In this document: positions 1 through 10,493 of the stretch, one piece after another
How the letters are laid out: every line of letters begins with the position of its first letter
Position numbering within the stretch: position 1 is the first letter of the stretch
DNA from: an uncultured Psychrobacter sp.
GTDB lineage: Bacteria > Pseudomonadota > Gammaproteobacteria > Pseudomonadales > Moraxellaceae
Length of the DNA stretch: 64,000 bases
Assembly (NCBI GenBank): GCA_947489525.1
Contig: CANLDW010000003.1
Coordinates: 310,001-374,000, forward strand
Direction of reading: 5' to 3'
Position numbers and translations under genes: made by a program
The notes under the pieces: generated by a model
Told to the model about the DNA's origin: nothing
The model's database searches: none
The model's input: the letters and a program-made list of their open reading frames with translations, nothing else

Positions 1-97
1 AGTGGCTGGGGTAGTATCACGGCTAACGATAAATAATGCCTAGCAAGACAAAAAGTAAAAAAATCTATGCAGGGCATACAATAATAAACTAATTAAC

Positions 98-116
98 GAT
101 AATGATTATCATTTAT
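98..116. promoter_or_regulatory. Probable Fur box
   Basis: GATAATGATTATCATTTAT matches the classic 19-base Fur consensus GATAATGATAATCATTATC at 15 positions, including the whole left half. It lies 223 bases upstream of the Nudix gene and close to the left window edge, so it more likely controls a gene reading leftward out of the window. On the minus strand a frame is open from an ATG at 76 to the edge, but it has no ribosome site and I do not call it a gene. Iron repression is inferred from the match alone. Confidence 0.6.
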
Positions 117-220
117 ATTGTCAGTTTTTACAAGGCTGTTGATATCATAAATAACTAAGATTGAGTAACTTTATGTAACTCATCTCTATTTGTAGTGCCC
201 ATGTGATTTTAAATACATAG

Positions 221-264
221 TTTAATAGCTAAAGGTTTAATAGCTAAAGGTTTAATAGCTAAGG
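221..264. repeat. 15-base tandem repeat, three copies
   Basis: The unit TTTAATAGCTAAAGG occurs three times head to tail, the last copy lacking one A. A looser echo (AATAGGCAGCTAAT) follows at about 280. It lies in the 338-base leader before the Nudix gene, which otherwise holds only the Fur-like site. It is AT-rich and has no visible coding role. Confidence 0.7.
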
Positions 265-338
265 CAAAGCAGCTAATTTAATAGGCAGCTAATATTGAAA
301 TTAAGAATACATAAGATAGAAGAGGATCATTTACCGGT

Positions 339-1499
339 ATGTCAGACAGTACAGCGAGCCAACTGATGAATAAGAGCGAGAGCACAACCCTTCATGTAGC
401 AATCGCTGTCATATATTATCAAACCCAATACTTGCTTGGGTTTAGGCATAGCACTCAGCACCAAGGGAATCGGTATGAATTTATCGGCGGCAAGATTGAA
501 TCTCATGAGGACGCTCTGGCAGCGCTTGTCCGCGAAGTGCATGAAGAGACAGGTATAGATATCACAGACAATACGCTCATTAAACTTGGTCGATTACTTC
601 ATGACTACGGTGACAAAAAGGTATGTTTACACGTTTATAGCGCAGCTCTCAACAAGGCACAATACCAGCAGCATGCGACGACTACGCAAGGGCTCGAAGG
701 GCAAGCGCTTTGCTGGGTCAATAAAGATAAACTAATCGCCAATCACTACCCACTGCCTGCAGCTAACCAAACGATTCTGCAATGGTTACAACTACCAGAG
801 CATTTGGTAATTACGTATCCTGTCCAGACGCATCTCATCGATATGACTAGCGATGTCGATAAGACTAGCGATATCATTGAACCTGAGCATAGTTTAGATC
901 CCAAAACTTGGCTTAGCTATCATCAGAAGCAGATAAAGGCAGGAGCATGGACTTATATACGTCCAAAGATGAGGGATGCATCAAAAGAGAAGGGGGTTGA
1001 TAATATTTATTCTGATTTTAGCCTAAGCAGGCAATTAATGAGGCTACGTCCTGATATTAAGAGTGTCGTAAACATTACGACCTACAATGAACTACAGCAA
1101 CAGGATAAACGCCGAATCACTGCGGTACAATTATCGCACCAGCAGCTTATGCAAAGTGCCGATAGCGCTACTCAGGATCAGTACGCCAAACTGCCTCAAG
1201 ACAAACCCCTTATTATCAGCTGTCATGATAAAGATAGTATTGCAGCAGCAAATACACTGGCGACGCAGCGCGTTGAGCACGCTCTGCCAGCGGTTATCGC
1301 AATATTTATATCACCTATACTTGCGACCAAAACTCATCCGGACGCTCAGCCGTTAGGATGGACAAATTTTGCAGATTTAGCCCAGCACGCTAATATGCCA
1401 GTAGTCGGCTTAGGCGGGTTGTCTCCTATTTTTAATCATACAGCTAATACGCATGGAGCGGCAGTTATCGCCGGGATAAGAGGCTTTGTATCACCTTGA
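339..1499 (+). CDS. Nudix hydrolase fused to a thiamine phosphate synthase-like domain
   Basis: The N-terminal part is a MutT-type Nudix hydrolase: a full Nudix box (GxxxxxE, then REVHEETGI) sits at about residues 50-72, so it should cleave a nucleoside diphosphate derivative, perhaps oxidised dGTP. From about residue 185 the protein resembles thiamine phosphate synthase (ThiE). The ThiE-like motif TKTHPDAQPLGW is at about 329, followed by PVVGLGGLSP. The phosphate-binding and pyrimidine-binding motifs of true ThiE are degenerate here, so synthase activity is doubtful. MutT-ThiE fusions of this layout are known in gammaproteobacteria such as Pseudomonas. The gene stands alone, with no thi genes nearby. 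The start ATG follows GAGGATCATTTACCGGT, a plausible ribosome site. Confidence 0.85.
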   Translation: MSDSTASQLMNKSESTTLHVAIAVIYYQTQYLLGFRHSTQHQGNRYEFIGGKIESHEDALAALVREVHEETGIDITDNTLIKLGRLLHDYGDKKVCLHVYSAALNKAQYQQHATTTQGLEGQALCWVNKDKLIANHYPLPAANQTILQWLQLPEHLVITYPVQTHLIDMTSDVDKTSDIIEPEHSLDPKTWLSYHQKQIKAGAWTYIRPKMRDASKEKGVDNIYSDFSLSRQLMRLRPDIKSVVNITTYNELQQQDKRRITAVQLSHQQLMQSADSATQDQYAKLPQDKPLIISCHDKDSIAAANTLATQRVEHALPAVIAIFISPILATKTHPDAQPLGWTNFADLAQHANMPVVGLGGLSPIFNHTANTHGAAVIAGIRGFVSP

Positions 1500-1850
1500 T
1501 AGCGCCGTAAATTTCACGCCTTTGATGAGTAGTTTTTTGTCATCCTCTTTTGCAGTTAACCACGCACGGCACAGTTGTTTTATCACTTCGTAACTATATA
1601 TTCATAATCTCATATAAATATAGAAATGCTTACAAACCGTTGCTTTTTCATACACTGCTACACTGTTTTAAGAGATTTATTAACTCTAGTATATAGTGTC
1701 GTATGAGAGAGCAGCAGGCACTAAACGACCAAAAAATTTTAGCTACGTCAGTTTAATGACAGACTATTTATAAAGACTTACCACCATACAGTAATTTGCT
1801 AATTTTATATTAAGACAACCTCATTTAAGACAATTATATACGGTAATACT
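1500..1850. other. Intergenic gap, no recognisable feature
   Basis: This 351-base AT-rich spacer lies between the Nudix fusion and the lipocalin gene. I see no strong hairpin terminator, no open frame of note and no clear sigma-70 promoter. TATAGT at 1692 is a possible -10 without a good -35. Confidence 0.5.
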
Positions 1851-2999
1851 ATGACAACCAATGAGTTACCTCGATCAGTTAAGCATGATCCACAGGCAAC
1901 CGGTTCTCAATTAAGGAAGATGAGTTATGACGATTATTCAGACAGCGATGATGACTCGCAAACCGGACATGCTATTATTTATGGTAGTACTTCAGTAAGA
2001 ACAGACAATGCTTACCACTTAACAGACGGCCATAGGGCAGACCCTTATAAAGCTGACAGCAGTGCTTATGTGTCTAATATGAGTTGCGGCTATAAAAATC
2101 AACCAGATCAAACCAGATCTGGAGCTGATGTAGTCTCTGAAACTCTAACAACCCAACTACCAAAAAAAGATCATGTGAACAATAATATGAATTACTTAAA
2201 CGGGCAATCTCAGCCTAATAGTGCGTTGTATGACATACCAGTCCAAGCAGATACTAATATCCCTGACAGGGTATTTATGAATGGACTGATCAAGCATACC
2301 ATCATTGCCTTGGCTATAATTATACCCCTTGCGGCATTTTCGGCCTACGCAGCGCCTGTGAGTCCATTAGATAAAGCGGCGAGTAGTGTCATGAAAAAAA
2401 ACGACAGTTCTAATCATAAAACTACCTCTATTAACAACTCGGCTCATAAAACAAAATCGAATCTTGCGGTCAAGCCTTCTACGATTATTTACAAAGACGC
2501 TAGTGTACCAACGACGGTTGATCGGGTAGATCTTGAGCAGTACGCTGGTACATGGTACGAGATAGGACGTTTGCCTATGTTTTTTCAGCGTAACTGTGCT
2601 CGTGATGTCACTGCCAATTATACGCAAAAAACGGATGGTTCAGGTATAACTGTACTTAACAAGTGTACTAGCGAAGATGGCTCAGCTATTAGTGCTGAAG
2701 GACTAGCTAAGCCTGCTGATGAGACGGGAAGTAAGCTTGAAGTGACGTTTTTGCCTTCTTGGATACGCTGGCTACCAGTCGGACGCGCGGATTATTGGGT
2801 ACTCGCGCGCGATCCCGACTATAAGACAGCACTAGTTGGTACCCCTGATAAAGAATACCTATGGCTACTGGCACGTACGCCTAATATCAATCAAGAGGCA
2901 TATGCTAAGTATCGTCAAATTGCTCAGCAACAAGGGTACGATCTAAAGGCATTTAATTTAACGCCGCAAAAAAATCAAACGGTAAATCTAGTGCCTTAG
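1851..2999 (+). CDS. Lipocalin family protein (Blc-like) with a long N-terminal extension
   Basis: The C-terminal half is a bacterial lipocalin: the signature GTWYEIGRLP is at about residue 232, followed by CARDVTANYT, a WxLARDPDYKTALV segment and LWLLARTP. Blc-type lipocalins bind fatty acids or lysophospholipids at the outer membrane. A typical secretion signal starts at residue 143 (MNGLIKHTIIALAIIIPL, then SAYA-A as a likely signal peptidase I site). Before it lie 142 hydrophilic residues rich in Asp, Ser and Thr. An ATG at 2277, five bases after AGGG, would give a normal 241-residue exported lipocalin, while the ATG at 1851 has no clear ribosome site. The upstream frame is nevertheless open throughout. 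I give the full frame but think 2277 is an equally likely start. Confidence 0.8.
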   Translation: MTTNELPRSVKHDPQATGSQLRKMSYDDYSDSDDDSQTGHAIIYGSTSVRTDNAYHLTDGHRADPYKADSSAYVSNMSCGYKNQPDQTRSGADVVSETLTTQLPKKDHVNNNMNYLNGQSQPNSALYDIPVQADTNIPDRVFMNGLIKHTIIALAIIIPLAAFSAYAAPVSPLDKAASSVMKKNDSSNHKTTSINNSAHKTKSNLAVKPSTIIYKDASVPTTVDRVDLEQYAGTWYEIGRLPMFFQRNCARDVTANYTQKTDGSGITVLNKCTSEDGSAISAEGLAKPADETGSKLEVTFLPSWIRWLPVGRADYWVLARDPDYKTALVGTPDKEYLWLLARTPNINQEAYAKYRQIAQQQGYDLKAFNLTPQKNQTVNLVP

Positions 3000-3007
3000 T
3001 CTTTAAC

Positions 3008-3050
3008 AAGGCTAACAACAATAAGGCTAACAACAATAAGGCTAACAACG
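3008..3050. repeat. 15-base tandem repeat AAGGCTAACAACAAT
   Basis: Just after the lipocalin stop the unit AAGGCTAACAACAAT is repeated: two full copies and a third shortened one ending in GAAG. It is outside any coding frame and forms no clear hairpin. Confidence 0.75.
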
Positions 3051-3412
3051 AAGCTGTGTTTGTGTCTATAATCTCGAAACGACAGTAATCTAAGAACATC
3101 AATTTCAAAAATTTATGACTGATTTGGTGTTTGGTATTTTCTTTTTTATAGTGTGTTAGGTTTATAGTGTGTTGGGTTTTTAGTGTGGTAGGACTTATAA
3201 CGCGATGGTACTTATAGCTTAATAGTACCTATAGCCTGATAGTATCTACAGCCTTGGGCTTAACACTGGCAAATTTACGCGTTTTAAGCTAAAATCTAGC
3301 CAGCTTGTCTGTGTGTCATCGTCCTTCACGTAACTATAAATAAGAGCAGTTTAAACACTGTTAATATAAGACCCATCTGTCTGAGTTTTTTAAACTGAGC
3401 ATTCAAGACTTA

Positions 3413-3491
3413 GAATTTAAAAGTCAGAATTTAAGAATCAGTATTTAAAAATCAGTATTTTCAGTCTTTAAAGCTGAGTATTTAAAAATCT
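3413..3491. repeat. 14-base degenerate tandem repeat before gap
   Basis: Three contiguous 14-base units run from 3413 to 3454 (GAATTTAAAAGTCA, GAATTTAAGAATCA, GTATTTAAAAATCA) and a fourth (GTATTTAAAAATCT) is at 3478-3491 after a diverged unit. They end about 105 bases before the likely gap start and fall in its leader or promoter. Confidence 0.75.
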
Positions 3492-3598
3492 AAGTTATGT
3501 AAGCTGTGATGAAAATGACCTACATTATCTAAACAGTGATACCGACACCGCCTGTCAATTATATCGATCACCTTTTACTGAACATAAGGATATCTCTT

Positions 3599-5035
3599 GT
3601 GAGCAACGCCGATAGTCTACGCCAATTACATCAAGACCATTTAAACCGCTACAACAGCCAAGAACAACAAGCCATTGAGCTCATTGGTTTACTGAATAAA
3701 CTGTACAATGAACAAGACGTACAAGTGACCTTATTTGGTGAAGCGCTTGATACGACCTCAGTAGGTAGAGTGCTTGCGTTGCATCAAAAGGCGGCGACTC
3801 GTGGACAAGGTGCTAAGGCTATAGATATTGCAGATACCTTAGCACTAGTGAATACGTTAGCGCAAAACAAAGACATACAATCAACGCGAGTTGACGCTGG
3901 TCAAATTATTAGTCATAACCGTGATTTGCAATCCTTACTACAATCCGCTGAACGTGATACTAGTAAAACGAATGGCGCTGCTGATGTGGTGTTGTACGGT
4001 TTTGGCCGTATCGGTCGCATCCTAACGCGTTTGCTACTGTCACAGGCATCAAGTAGTAAAGGTCTACAGCTAAAGGCTATCGTGGTTCGTCCTGCAGCAG
4101 CAGGTGATTTAGCAAAGCGCGCTTCACTATTAGAGCGCGACTCCATCCACGGTAGTTTTGCTGGTGGGGTTGCCGTCGATGATGATAATAATGGTATGAT
4201 TATTAACGGGCGCTTTGTACAAGTTATCTATGCTAACGATCCAAGTGAGATTGACTATACGGCTTATGGTATTGATAATGCGGTTGTCATTGACAACACA
4301 GGTAAATGGAAGGACGAAGCAGGACTTGGTAAACACCTACAATCAAAGGGCGTACAAAAAGTCTTGCTGACTGCCCCAGCAGGCGGGGATATCAAAAACG
4401 TTGTCTATGGCGTGAATAACAATACCGTCGGCGATGATACTATTGTCAGTGCTGCAAGCTGTACGACTAATGCTATTACCCCAACGCTTAAAGTGCTCAA
4501 TGATGAGTACGGTATCGATACTGGTCACGTTGAGACGATTCACTCCTTTACCAATGACCAAAATCTGATTGATAATTATCATAAGGCGGATCGCCGCGGT
4601 CGTAGTGCCGTATTGAATATGGTAATTACGAGTACGGGCGCTGCTAAAGCAGTAGGTAAAGCGCTACCAGAGCTCAGTGGTAAACTGACAGGTAATGCTA
4701 TTCGCGTACCAACCCCAAATGTTAGTTTGGCGATTTTGAACTTAAACCTTAAGCGCGCTCCTAACAGTGCAGAGGCGCTCAATGAGTTTTTACGCGACAT
4801 CGCTAACAGTAGTACGTGGCAATCACAGATTGCGTACACGGACTCGACAGAAGCAGTATCCACGGATTTTGTTGGTACAACCCATGTTGGTATTGTCGAT
4901 GCACAAGCGACTATCGTTACCGATAACCATGCTACAGTCTATATTTGGTATGATAATGAAGTAGGTTACAGCACACAGGTTCTGCGCTTAGCAACACAGA
5001 TGGCAGGCATTAGTTACGCTCAAATACCAGCATAA
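3599..5035 (+). CDS. gap: Glyceraldehyde-3-phosphate dehydrogenase, long form
   Basis: It oxidises glyceraldehyde 3-phosphate to 1,3-bisphosphoglycerate with NAD(P), or runs the reverse reaction in gluconeogenesis. The nucleotide-binding start VLYGFGRIGRILTRLLL follows an extra N-terminal segment of about 130 residues. The catalytic cysteine lies in AASCTTNAITP at about residue 288, and the C-terminal WYDNEVGYSTQVLRLA is diagnostic. The 478-residue form with an N-terminal extension is known in Pseudomonas, Vibrio and Acinetobacter relatives. I chose the GTG at 3599 because AAGGA lies eight bases upstream; the frame continues back to a GTG at 3536 that has no ribosome site. It is a single gene with its own terminator. 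Confidence 0.93.
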   Translation: MSNADSLRQLHQDHLNRYNSQEQQAIELIGLLNKLYNEQDVQVTLFGEALDTTSVGRVLALHQKAATRGQGAKAIDIADTLALVNTLAQNKDIQSTRVDAGQIISHNRDLQSLLQSAERDTSKTNGAADVVLYGFGRIGRILTRLLLSQASSSKGLQLKAIVVRPAAAGDLAKRASLLERDSIHGSFAGGVAVDDDNNGMIINGRFVQVIYANDPSEIDYTAYGIDNAVVIDNTGKWKDEAGLGKHLQSKGVQKVLLTAPAGGDIKNVVYGVNNNTVGDDTIVSAASCTTNAITPTLKVLNDEYGIDTGHVETIHSFTNDQNLIDNYHKADRRGRSAVLNMVITSTGAAKAVGKALPELSGKLTGNAIRVPTPNVSLAILNLNLKRAPNSAEALNEFLRDIANSSTWQSQIAYTDSTEAVSTDFVGTTHVGIVDAQATIVTDNHATVYIWYDNEVGYSTQVLRLATQMAGISYAQIPA

Positions 5036-6614
<1,579 letters not shown>

Positions 6615-6663
6615 CTGATTTATTATCACTCTATTTTTAAACCCATAACTAATAGGAGTTTCC

Positions 6664-7848
6664 ATGGCAGCTGGCGAGATAGACAATAAAGAGAGCACGA
6701 GTAAAGAACCAAGGTTCATTAAGCAGACTCGTAACTTTAATATTCAGCGCGTTATCGTCAAGATTGGCTCATCCTTATTGACTAATAATGGTCGGGGGTT
6801 GGATCGAACTGCTATTTATGGGTGGGCAAAACAAATTGCCAAATTACACAATCAAGGTATGGAGGTGCTACTGGTCTCATCGGGCGCTGTCGCTGAAGGC
6901 GTCGTACGTATGGACTTAGAGGAGCGCCCAAAAAAACTAGTGGCCTTGCAAGCCTGTGCCTCTATCGGGCAAATGGGTCTCATTGAGACGTGGTGGTCGG
7001 CTCTGATTCAGCACGGTGTCCAAAGCGCGCAGCTACTATTGACCCATGACGATCTATCCAATCGTCGTCGTTATCTCAATACAACTGGCGCGCTCACGCA
7101 GCTTCTTGAATGGCGTGTATTGCCTGTGATCAATGAGAACGACACCATTACTATTGATGAGATTAAATTTGGTGATAACGATACCTTAGGTGCGATGTCA
7201 GCGGCAATGGTCAATGCAGATCTGTACATTATACTGACGGATCAAGACGGTGTGTTTACGGACAACCCGCGTAATAATCCTAATGCGAAGATGATCCGTC
7301 AGGAACGAGCTATGGCGGACTACTTGTTCGACATCGCAGGAGATGGTGGTAAGCTTGGTCAAGGAGGAATGCTCACTAAAATTCGCGCTGGACGCTTGGC
7401 TGCTATGGGCGGCTGTCCAACAGTGATTGTCAGCGGTGCTATTGATAATGTGATCACTCGTGTGGTATCAGGTGAAGCGATAGGAACTCTGCTCACGACT
7501 AATGATGAAGATAAAATTATCGCTCGTAAACAGTGGCTAGCGGCTCACTTGCGTATGTCTGGTAGCCTTATCGTCGATGCTGGTGCGGCCAAAGCGCTCA
7601 CTGAAAATAATCGCAGCCTGTTACCAGTGGGCGTGGTGGAAGTGCGCGGCGGTTTCGATGAGGGCGATGTGGTTGAGATCCTTCATCAGGATACTGGCGA
7701 ACGTATTGCTGTTGGACAAGTTAACTTTTCATCGCAAGATGCACGCCGAGTGGCACGAGAGCGCACGGAGCATTTCGACAAAATATTCGGCAGTAGCGAA
7801 GAGCGGGTCGTTATGGTACACCGTGACAATTTGGCTCTTACGATGTAA
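6664..7848 (+). CDS. proB: Glutamate 5-kinase
   Basis: It phosphorylates glutamate with ATP in the first step of proline synthesis. The amino-acid kinase fold begins at RVIVKIGSSLLTNNGRGLD (residues 30-50), continues with VLLVSSGAVAEG and NENDTITIDEIKFGDNDTLGA, and is followed by a C-terminal PUA domain (from about 295, SGSLIVDAGAAKAL). Length 394 fits kinases with a PUA domain, with about 25 extra hydrophilic residues at the N-terminus. AGGAG is six bases before the ATG. The partner proA is not in the window. Confidence 0.96.
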   Translation: MAAGEIDNKESTSKEPRFIKQTRNFNIQRVIVKIGSSLLTNNGRGLDRTAIYGWAKQIAKLHNQGMEVLLVSSGAVAEGVVRMDLEERPKKLVALQACASIGQMGLIETWWSALIQHGVQSAQLLLTHDDLSNRRRYLNTTGALTQLLEWRVLPVINENDTITIDEIKFGDNDTLGAMSAAMVNADLYIILTDQDGVFTDNPRNNPNAKMIRQERAMADYLFDIAGDGGKLGQGGMLTKIRAGRLAAMGGCPTVIVSGAIDNVITRVVSGEAIGTLLTTNDEDKIIARKQWLAAHLRMSGSLIVDAGAAKALTENNRSLLPVGVVEVRGGFDEGDVVEILHQDTGERIAVGQVNFSSQDARRVARERTEHFDKIFGSSEERVVMVHRDNLALTM

Positions 7849-7984
7849 TGGCTTGTACAAAACAATAACGTCAGTGTGCTCAAATTGTTGACGATAAGCG
7901 TTAAGCTTAATCTTATAATTATTTACTTTACGTAGCCTTATTCATGGATTGTCATGAATACGGTTCTTTTTTGGAGACTTGCGC

Positions 7985-9121
7985 ATGAGCGCCTCAGAAT
8001 ATAACTCATCATCCACGCATAACTTTGCCCCACTAAAAAACGATAGACTACTACGCGCGCTACGTTTTGAGCCTATAGACACGACCCCAGTATGGATGAT
8101 GCGCCAAGCCGGTCGCTACTTACCAGAGTACAAAGCGACTCGGGCAGAGGCGGGCGACTTTATGAGTTTGTGTAAGGATACTGACCGCGCTACGGAAGTC
8201 ACGCTCCAGCCCTTGCGTCGTTTCGATCTTGATGCCGCTATTTTATTTAGTGATATCTTGACCATTCCAGATGCAATGGGGCAAGGGTTATACTTCGAAA
8301 CTGGTGAGGGTCCTAAATTTAAACATCAAGTCCGGACGCGCTCTGATATTGAGCGCCTACCAGCGTTGGACGTGAATGACTCACTAGATTATGTCATGCG
8401 CGCCGTAACCAGCATTCGTAAAGCTTTGAATGGACAAGTGCCGCTCTTTGGTTTTTCAGGCAGTCCTTGGACGCTTGCTACTTATATGATTGAAGGCGGG
8501 AGTTCCAAAGATTATCGCTATACTAAAGACATGCTATACAACAAACCTGAACTTCTACACCTGCTGCTTGATAAACTTGCCGTAGCAGTGACCGATTACT
8601 TAGATGCACAAATTGTAGCAGGCGCGCAAATCGTGCAGATATTCGATAGCTGGGGAGGAGCACTGGCACATCGTCAGTTTATTGATTTTTCCCACACCTA
8701 CAATAAGCGCATTATAGCGAATCTAAAAGTGCGTCATCCTGACGTGCCCGTTGTATTGTTTACTAAGGGCGGAGGGCTGTGGTTAAACACGCAGGCCGAT
8801 AGCGAAGCGGACGCTTTGGGACTGGATTGGACGATGCCGCTTGATCGTGCGCGCCAAGTGTTGACCGAAAGCCAGCGTCAGCTGACTAAACAGCATAAAA
8901 AACTGCAAAGCAGCAAAGCTATTCAGGGCAACCTTGATCCTGCAACGTTATATGGTTCGCCTGAGACCATTCGTCGCGAAGTGACACTCATGCTTGATAA
9001 CGCTTATGCTGATGGTGAAAAGACAGGCTATGTTGCTAATCTAGGCCATGGTATCACGCAGTGGGTGGATCCTGAGCACGCTAAGGTGTTTGTTGATGCG
9101 GTACACGATTATAAGTTATAA
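7985..9121 (+). CDS. hemE: Uroporphyrinogen decarboxylase
   Basis: It decarboxylates the four acetate groups of uroporphyrinogen III to give coproporphyrinogen III in haem synthesis, in the cytoplasm. Family signatures are [15 protein letters not shown] near the N-terminus and [17 protein letters not shown] around residue 155, with the catalytic aspartate in [14 protein letters not shown]. The length is usual for the family apart from a short N-terminal extension. I prefer the ATG at 7985, eight bases after GGAG; the frame also allows a TTG at 7979, which would be too close. No other haem genes are adjacent. Confidence 0.96.
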   Translation: MSASEYNSSSTHNFAPLKNDRLLRALRFEPIDTTPVWMMRQAGRYLPEYKATRAEAGDFMSLCKDTDRATEVTLQPLRRFDLDAAILFSDILTIPDAMGQGLYFETGEGPKFKHQVRTRSDIERLPALDVNDSLDYVMRAVTSIRKALNGQVPLFGFSGSPWTLATYMIEGGSSKDYRYTKDMLYNKPELLHLLLDKLAVAVTDYLDAQIVAGAQIVQIFDSWGGALAHRQFIDFSHTYNKRIIANLKVRHPDVPVVLFTKGGGLWLNTQADSEADALGLDWTMPLDRARQVLTESQRQLTKQHKKLQSSKAIQGNLDPATLYGSPETIRREVTLMLDNAYADGEKTGYVANLGHGITQWVDPEHAKVFVDAVHDYKL

Positions 9122-9248
9122 CTAATGATGTAGCCATAACGCTACTTTATGTGTAGGTTACAAGTTAAAAGCTTTTGATTTTTGATTATAAGCGAGCAGT
9201 AAGCACTTATTTATAGGTTACGTGGTATTGGTATAGAAGGGATATATT

Positions 9249-10316
9249 ATGATTTCAGCAGCCATTGTCGGCGGAACGGGCTATACAGGCGTCGAACTCA
9301 TTCGTCTGCTATCAGCGCACCCAGAGGTGTCCATTGATCTGCTCACCTCACGCAGCGAAGCAGGTCGCCGTGCTGATGAGATATTTCCTAGTCTGCGCGG
9401 CGTCTCCGACATCGTATTTAGTGATTTAGGGGATAATACCCTGAGCGCTTTGCAAAAGTGCGATGTCGTGTTCTTTGCTACGCCGCATGGCGTTGCTATG
9501 CAGCAAGCGGAGGCGTTAACCCAAGCAGGGGTAAAGGTTATTGATCTAGCGGCTGATTTTCGCTTGCAGTCTTTAACCGATTTTGAGCATTGGTATCAGC
9601 AGAGCCATAGCTGTCCTGATCTCTTAAAAACGGCCGTTTATGGTTTACCAGAGATTAACCGAGACAAGCTGATTGATGCACTAGTAGTGGGCAACCCTGG
9701 CTGTTATCCTACGACCGCGATACTCGGTCTAAAACCTGTAATCACTGAGCAAAATAAACGGAACGAGTCCTTGGTCGATGCGCGTATCGTCATTGATGCT
9801 AAATCTGGCGTATCAGGCGCAGGTCGTCAGGCTAAGCTCGACCTTAACTACGCCGAGACCACAGACAATTTTAAAGCTTATAGTGTCAGTGGGCATCGTC
9901 ACCTGCCAGAGATTGAACAAGGCATAGAGCAGATATTGGACAGTCAGTTCTCGCATCGTATCCGTTTTTTACCGCACCTCGTCCCGATGATACGCGGTAT
10001 GTTTACCTCTATTCATTTAGAGATCACAGCAGCCGGTCGTGCTATCGACTGGCAACAGGTATTTGAGGCCAGCTATGCTCAAGAGCCTTTCGTTGACGTT
10101 TTACCGCGCGGTATGTATCCAGACACGCGTAGCGTTCGTGCTAGTAATCGCATGCGCATCGCTATATATCAAGACAATGAGAGGCGTGAGCTGACGGTAC
10201 TGGTGGTACAAGATAATTTAGTAAAAGGCGCCGCTGGACAAGCGGTACAGAACATGAACGTTATGTTTGGTATGGATGAGACGTTAGGTTTAAACTTTGC
10301 TCCTATCGTTCCTTAA
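9249..10316 (+). CDS. argC: N-acetyl-gamma-glutamyl-phosphate reductase
   Basis: The third enzyme of arginine synthesis, reducing N-acetylglutamyl phosphate to the semialdehyde with NADPH. The N-terminal nucleotide fold is AIVGGTGYTGVELIRLL. The catalytic cysteine is about residue 152 in NPGCYPTTAILGL, with the downstream histidine in SGHRHLPEIEQG. At 355 residues it is the long-form ArgC. AAGGGA precedes the ATG. It is not in an arg operon; the next gene is a membrane protein of unknown function. Confidence 0.96.
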   Translation: MISAAIVGGTGYTGVELIRLLSAHPEVSIDLLTSRSEAGRRADEIFPSLRGVSDIVFSDLGDNTLSALQKCDVVFFATPHGVAMQQAEALTQAGVKVIDLAADFRLQSLTDFEHWYQQSHSCPDLLKTAVYGLPEINRDKLIDALVVGNPGCYPTTAILGLKPVITEQNKRNESLVDARIVIDAKSGVSGAGRQAKLDLNYAETTDNFKAYSVSGHRHLPEIEQGIEQILDSQFSHRIRFLPHLVPMIRGMFTSIHLEITAAGRAIDWQQVFEASYAQEPFVDVLPRGMYPDTRSVRASNRMRIAIYQDNERRELTVLVVQDNLVKGAAGQAVQNMNVMFGMDETLGLNFAPIVP

Positions 10317-10328
10317 GTTGTCGCTTGT

Positions 10329-10354
10329 CTTAGTTTTGTCATAGCAAAACTAAG
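10329..10354. repeat. Perfect 10-base inverted repeat after argC
   Basis: CTTAGTTTTG, a six-base loop TCATAG, then CAAAACTAAG. The stem is perfect but is followed by no T run on either strand. It starts 12 bases after the argC stop, so it may be a weak terminator or a 3'-end stabilising hairpin. Confidence 0.55.
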
Positions 10355-10493
10355 TGCTTAGTATCCATAATTTACGTTTAGCAGGTAATAAGCTTTTTTG
10401 TCTGCCGTTTAACTAATCGTATTGACGGTGCTAGGTATTGAATATAAATTCCGTTATAATACCTTGCCCTTATTGCTAAGAGATATCGTCTAA

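Larger units (their letters stand above)
3000..3598. other. Repeat-rich non-coding region upstream of gap
   Basis: About 600 bases without a gene. It holds three kinds of short repeats: AAGGCTAACAACAAT units near 3008-3050, loose GTGTGTTAGGTTTATA / TAGTACCTATAGCCTGA-like units from about 3150 to 3255, and 14-base GTATTTAAAAATCA units from 3413 to 3491. No terminator with a T run is evident for the lipocalin gene. Confidence 0.6.

Noticed and set aside
1..76. Partial minus-strand gene at the left edge
   Set aside because: The frame from ATG 76 is open to the edge but has no ribosome site and no recognisable sequence; too short to support.
3008..3491. CRISPR-like array
   Set aside because: The units are contiguous or degenerate, without unique spacers of even length, and no cas genes are present.
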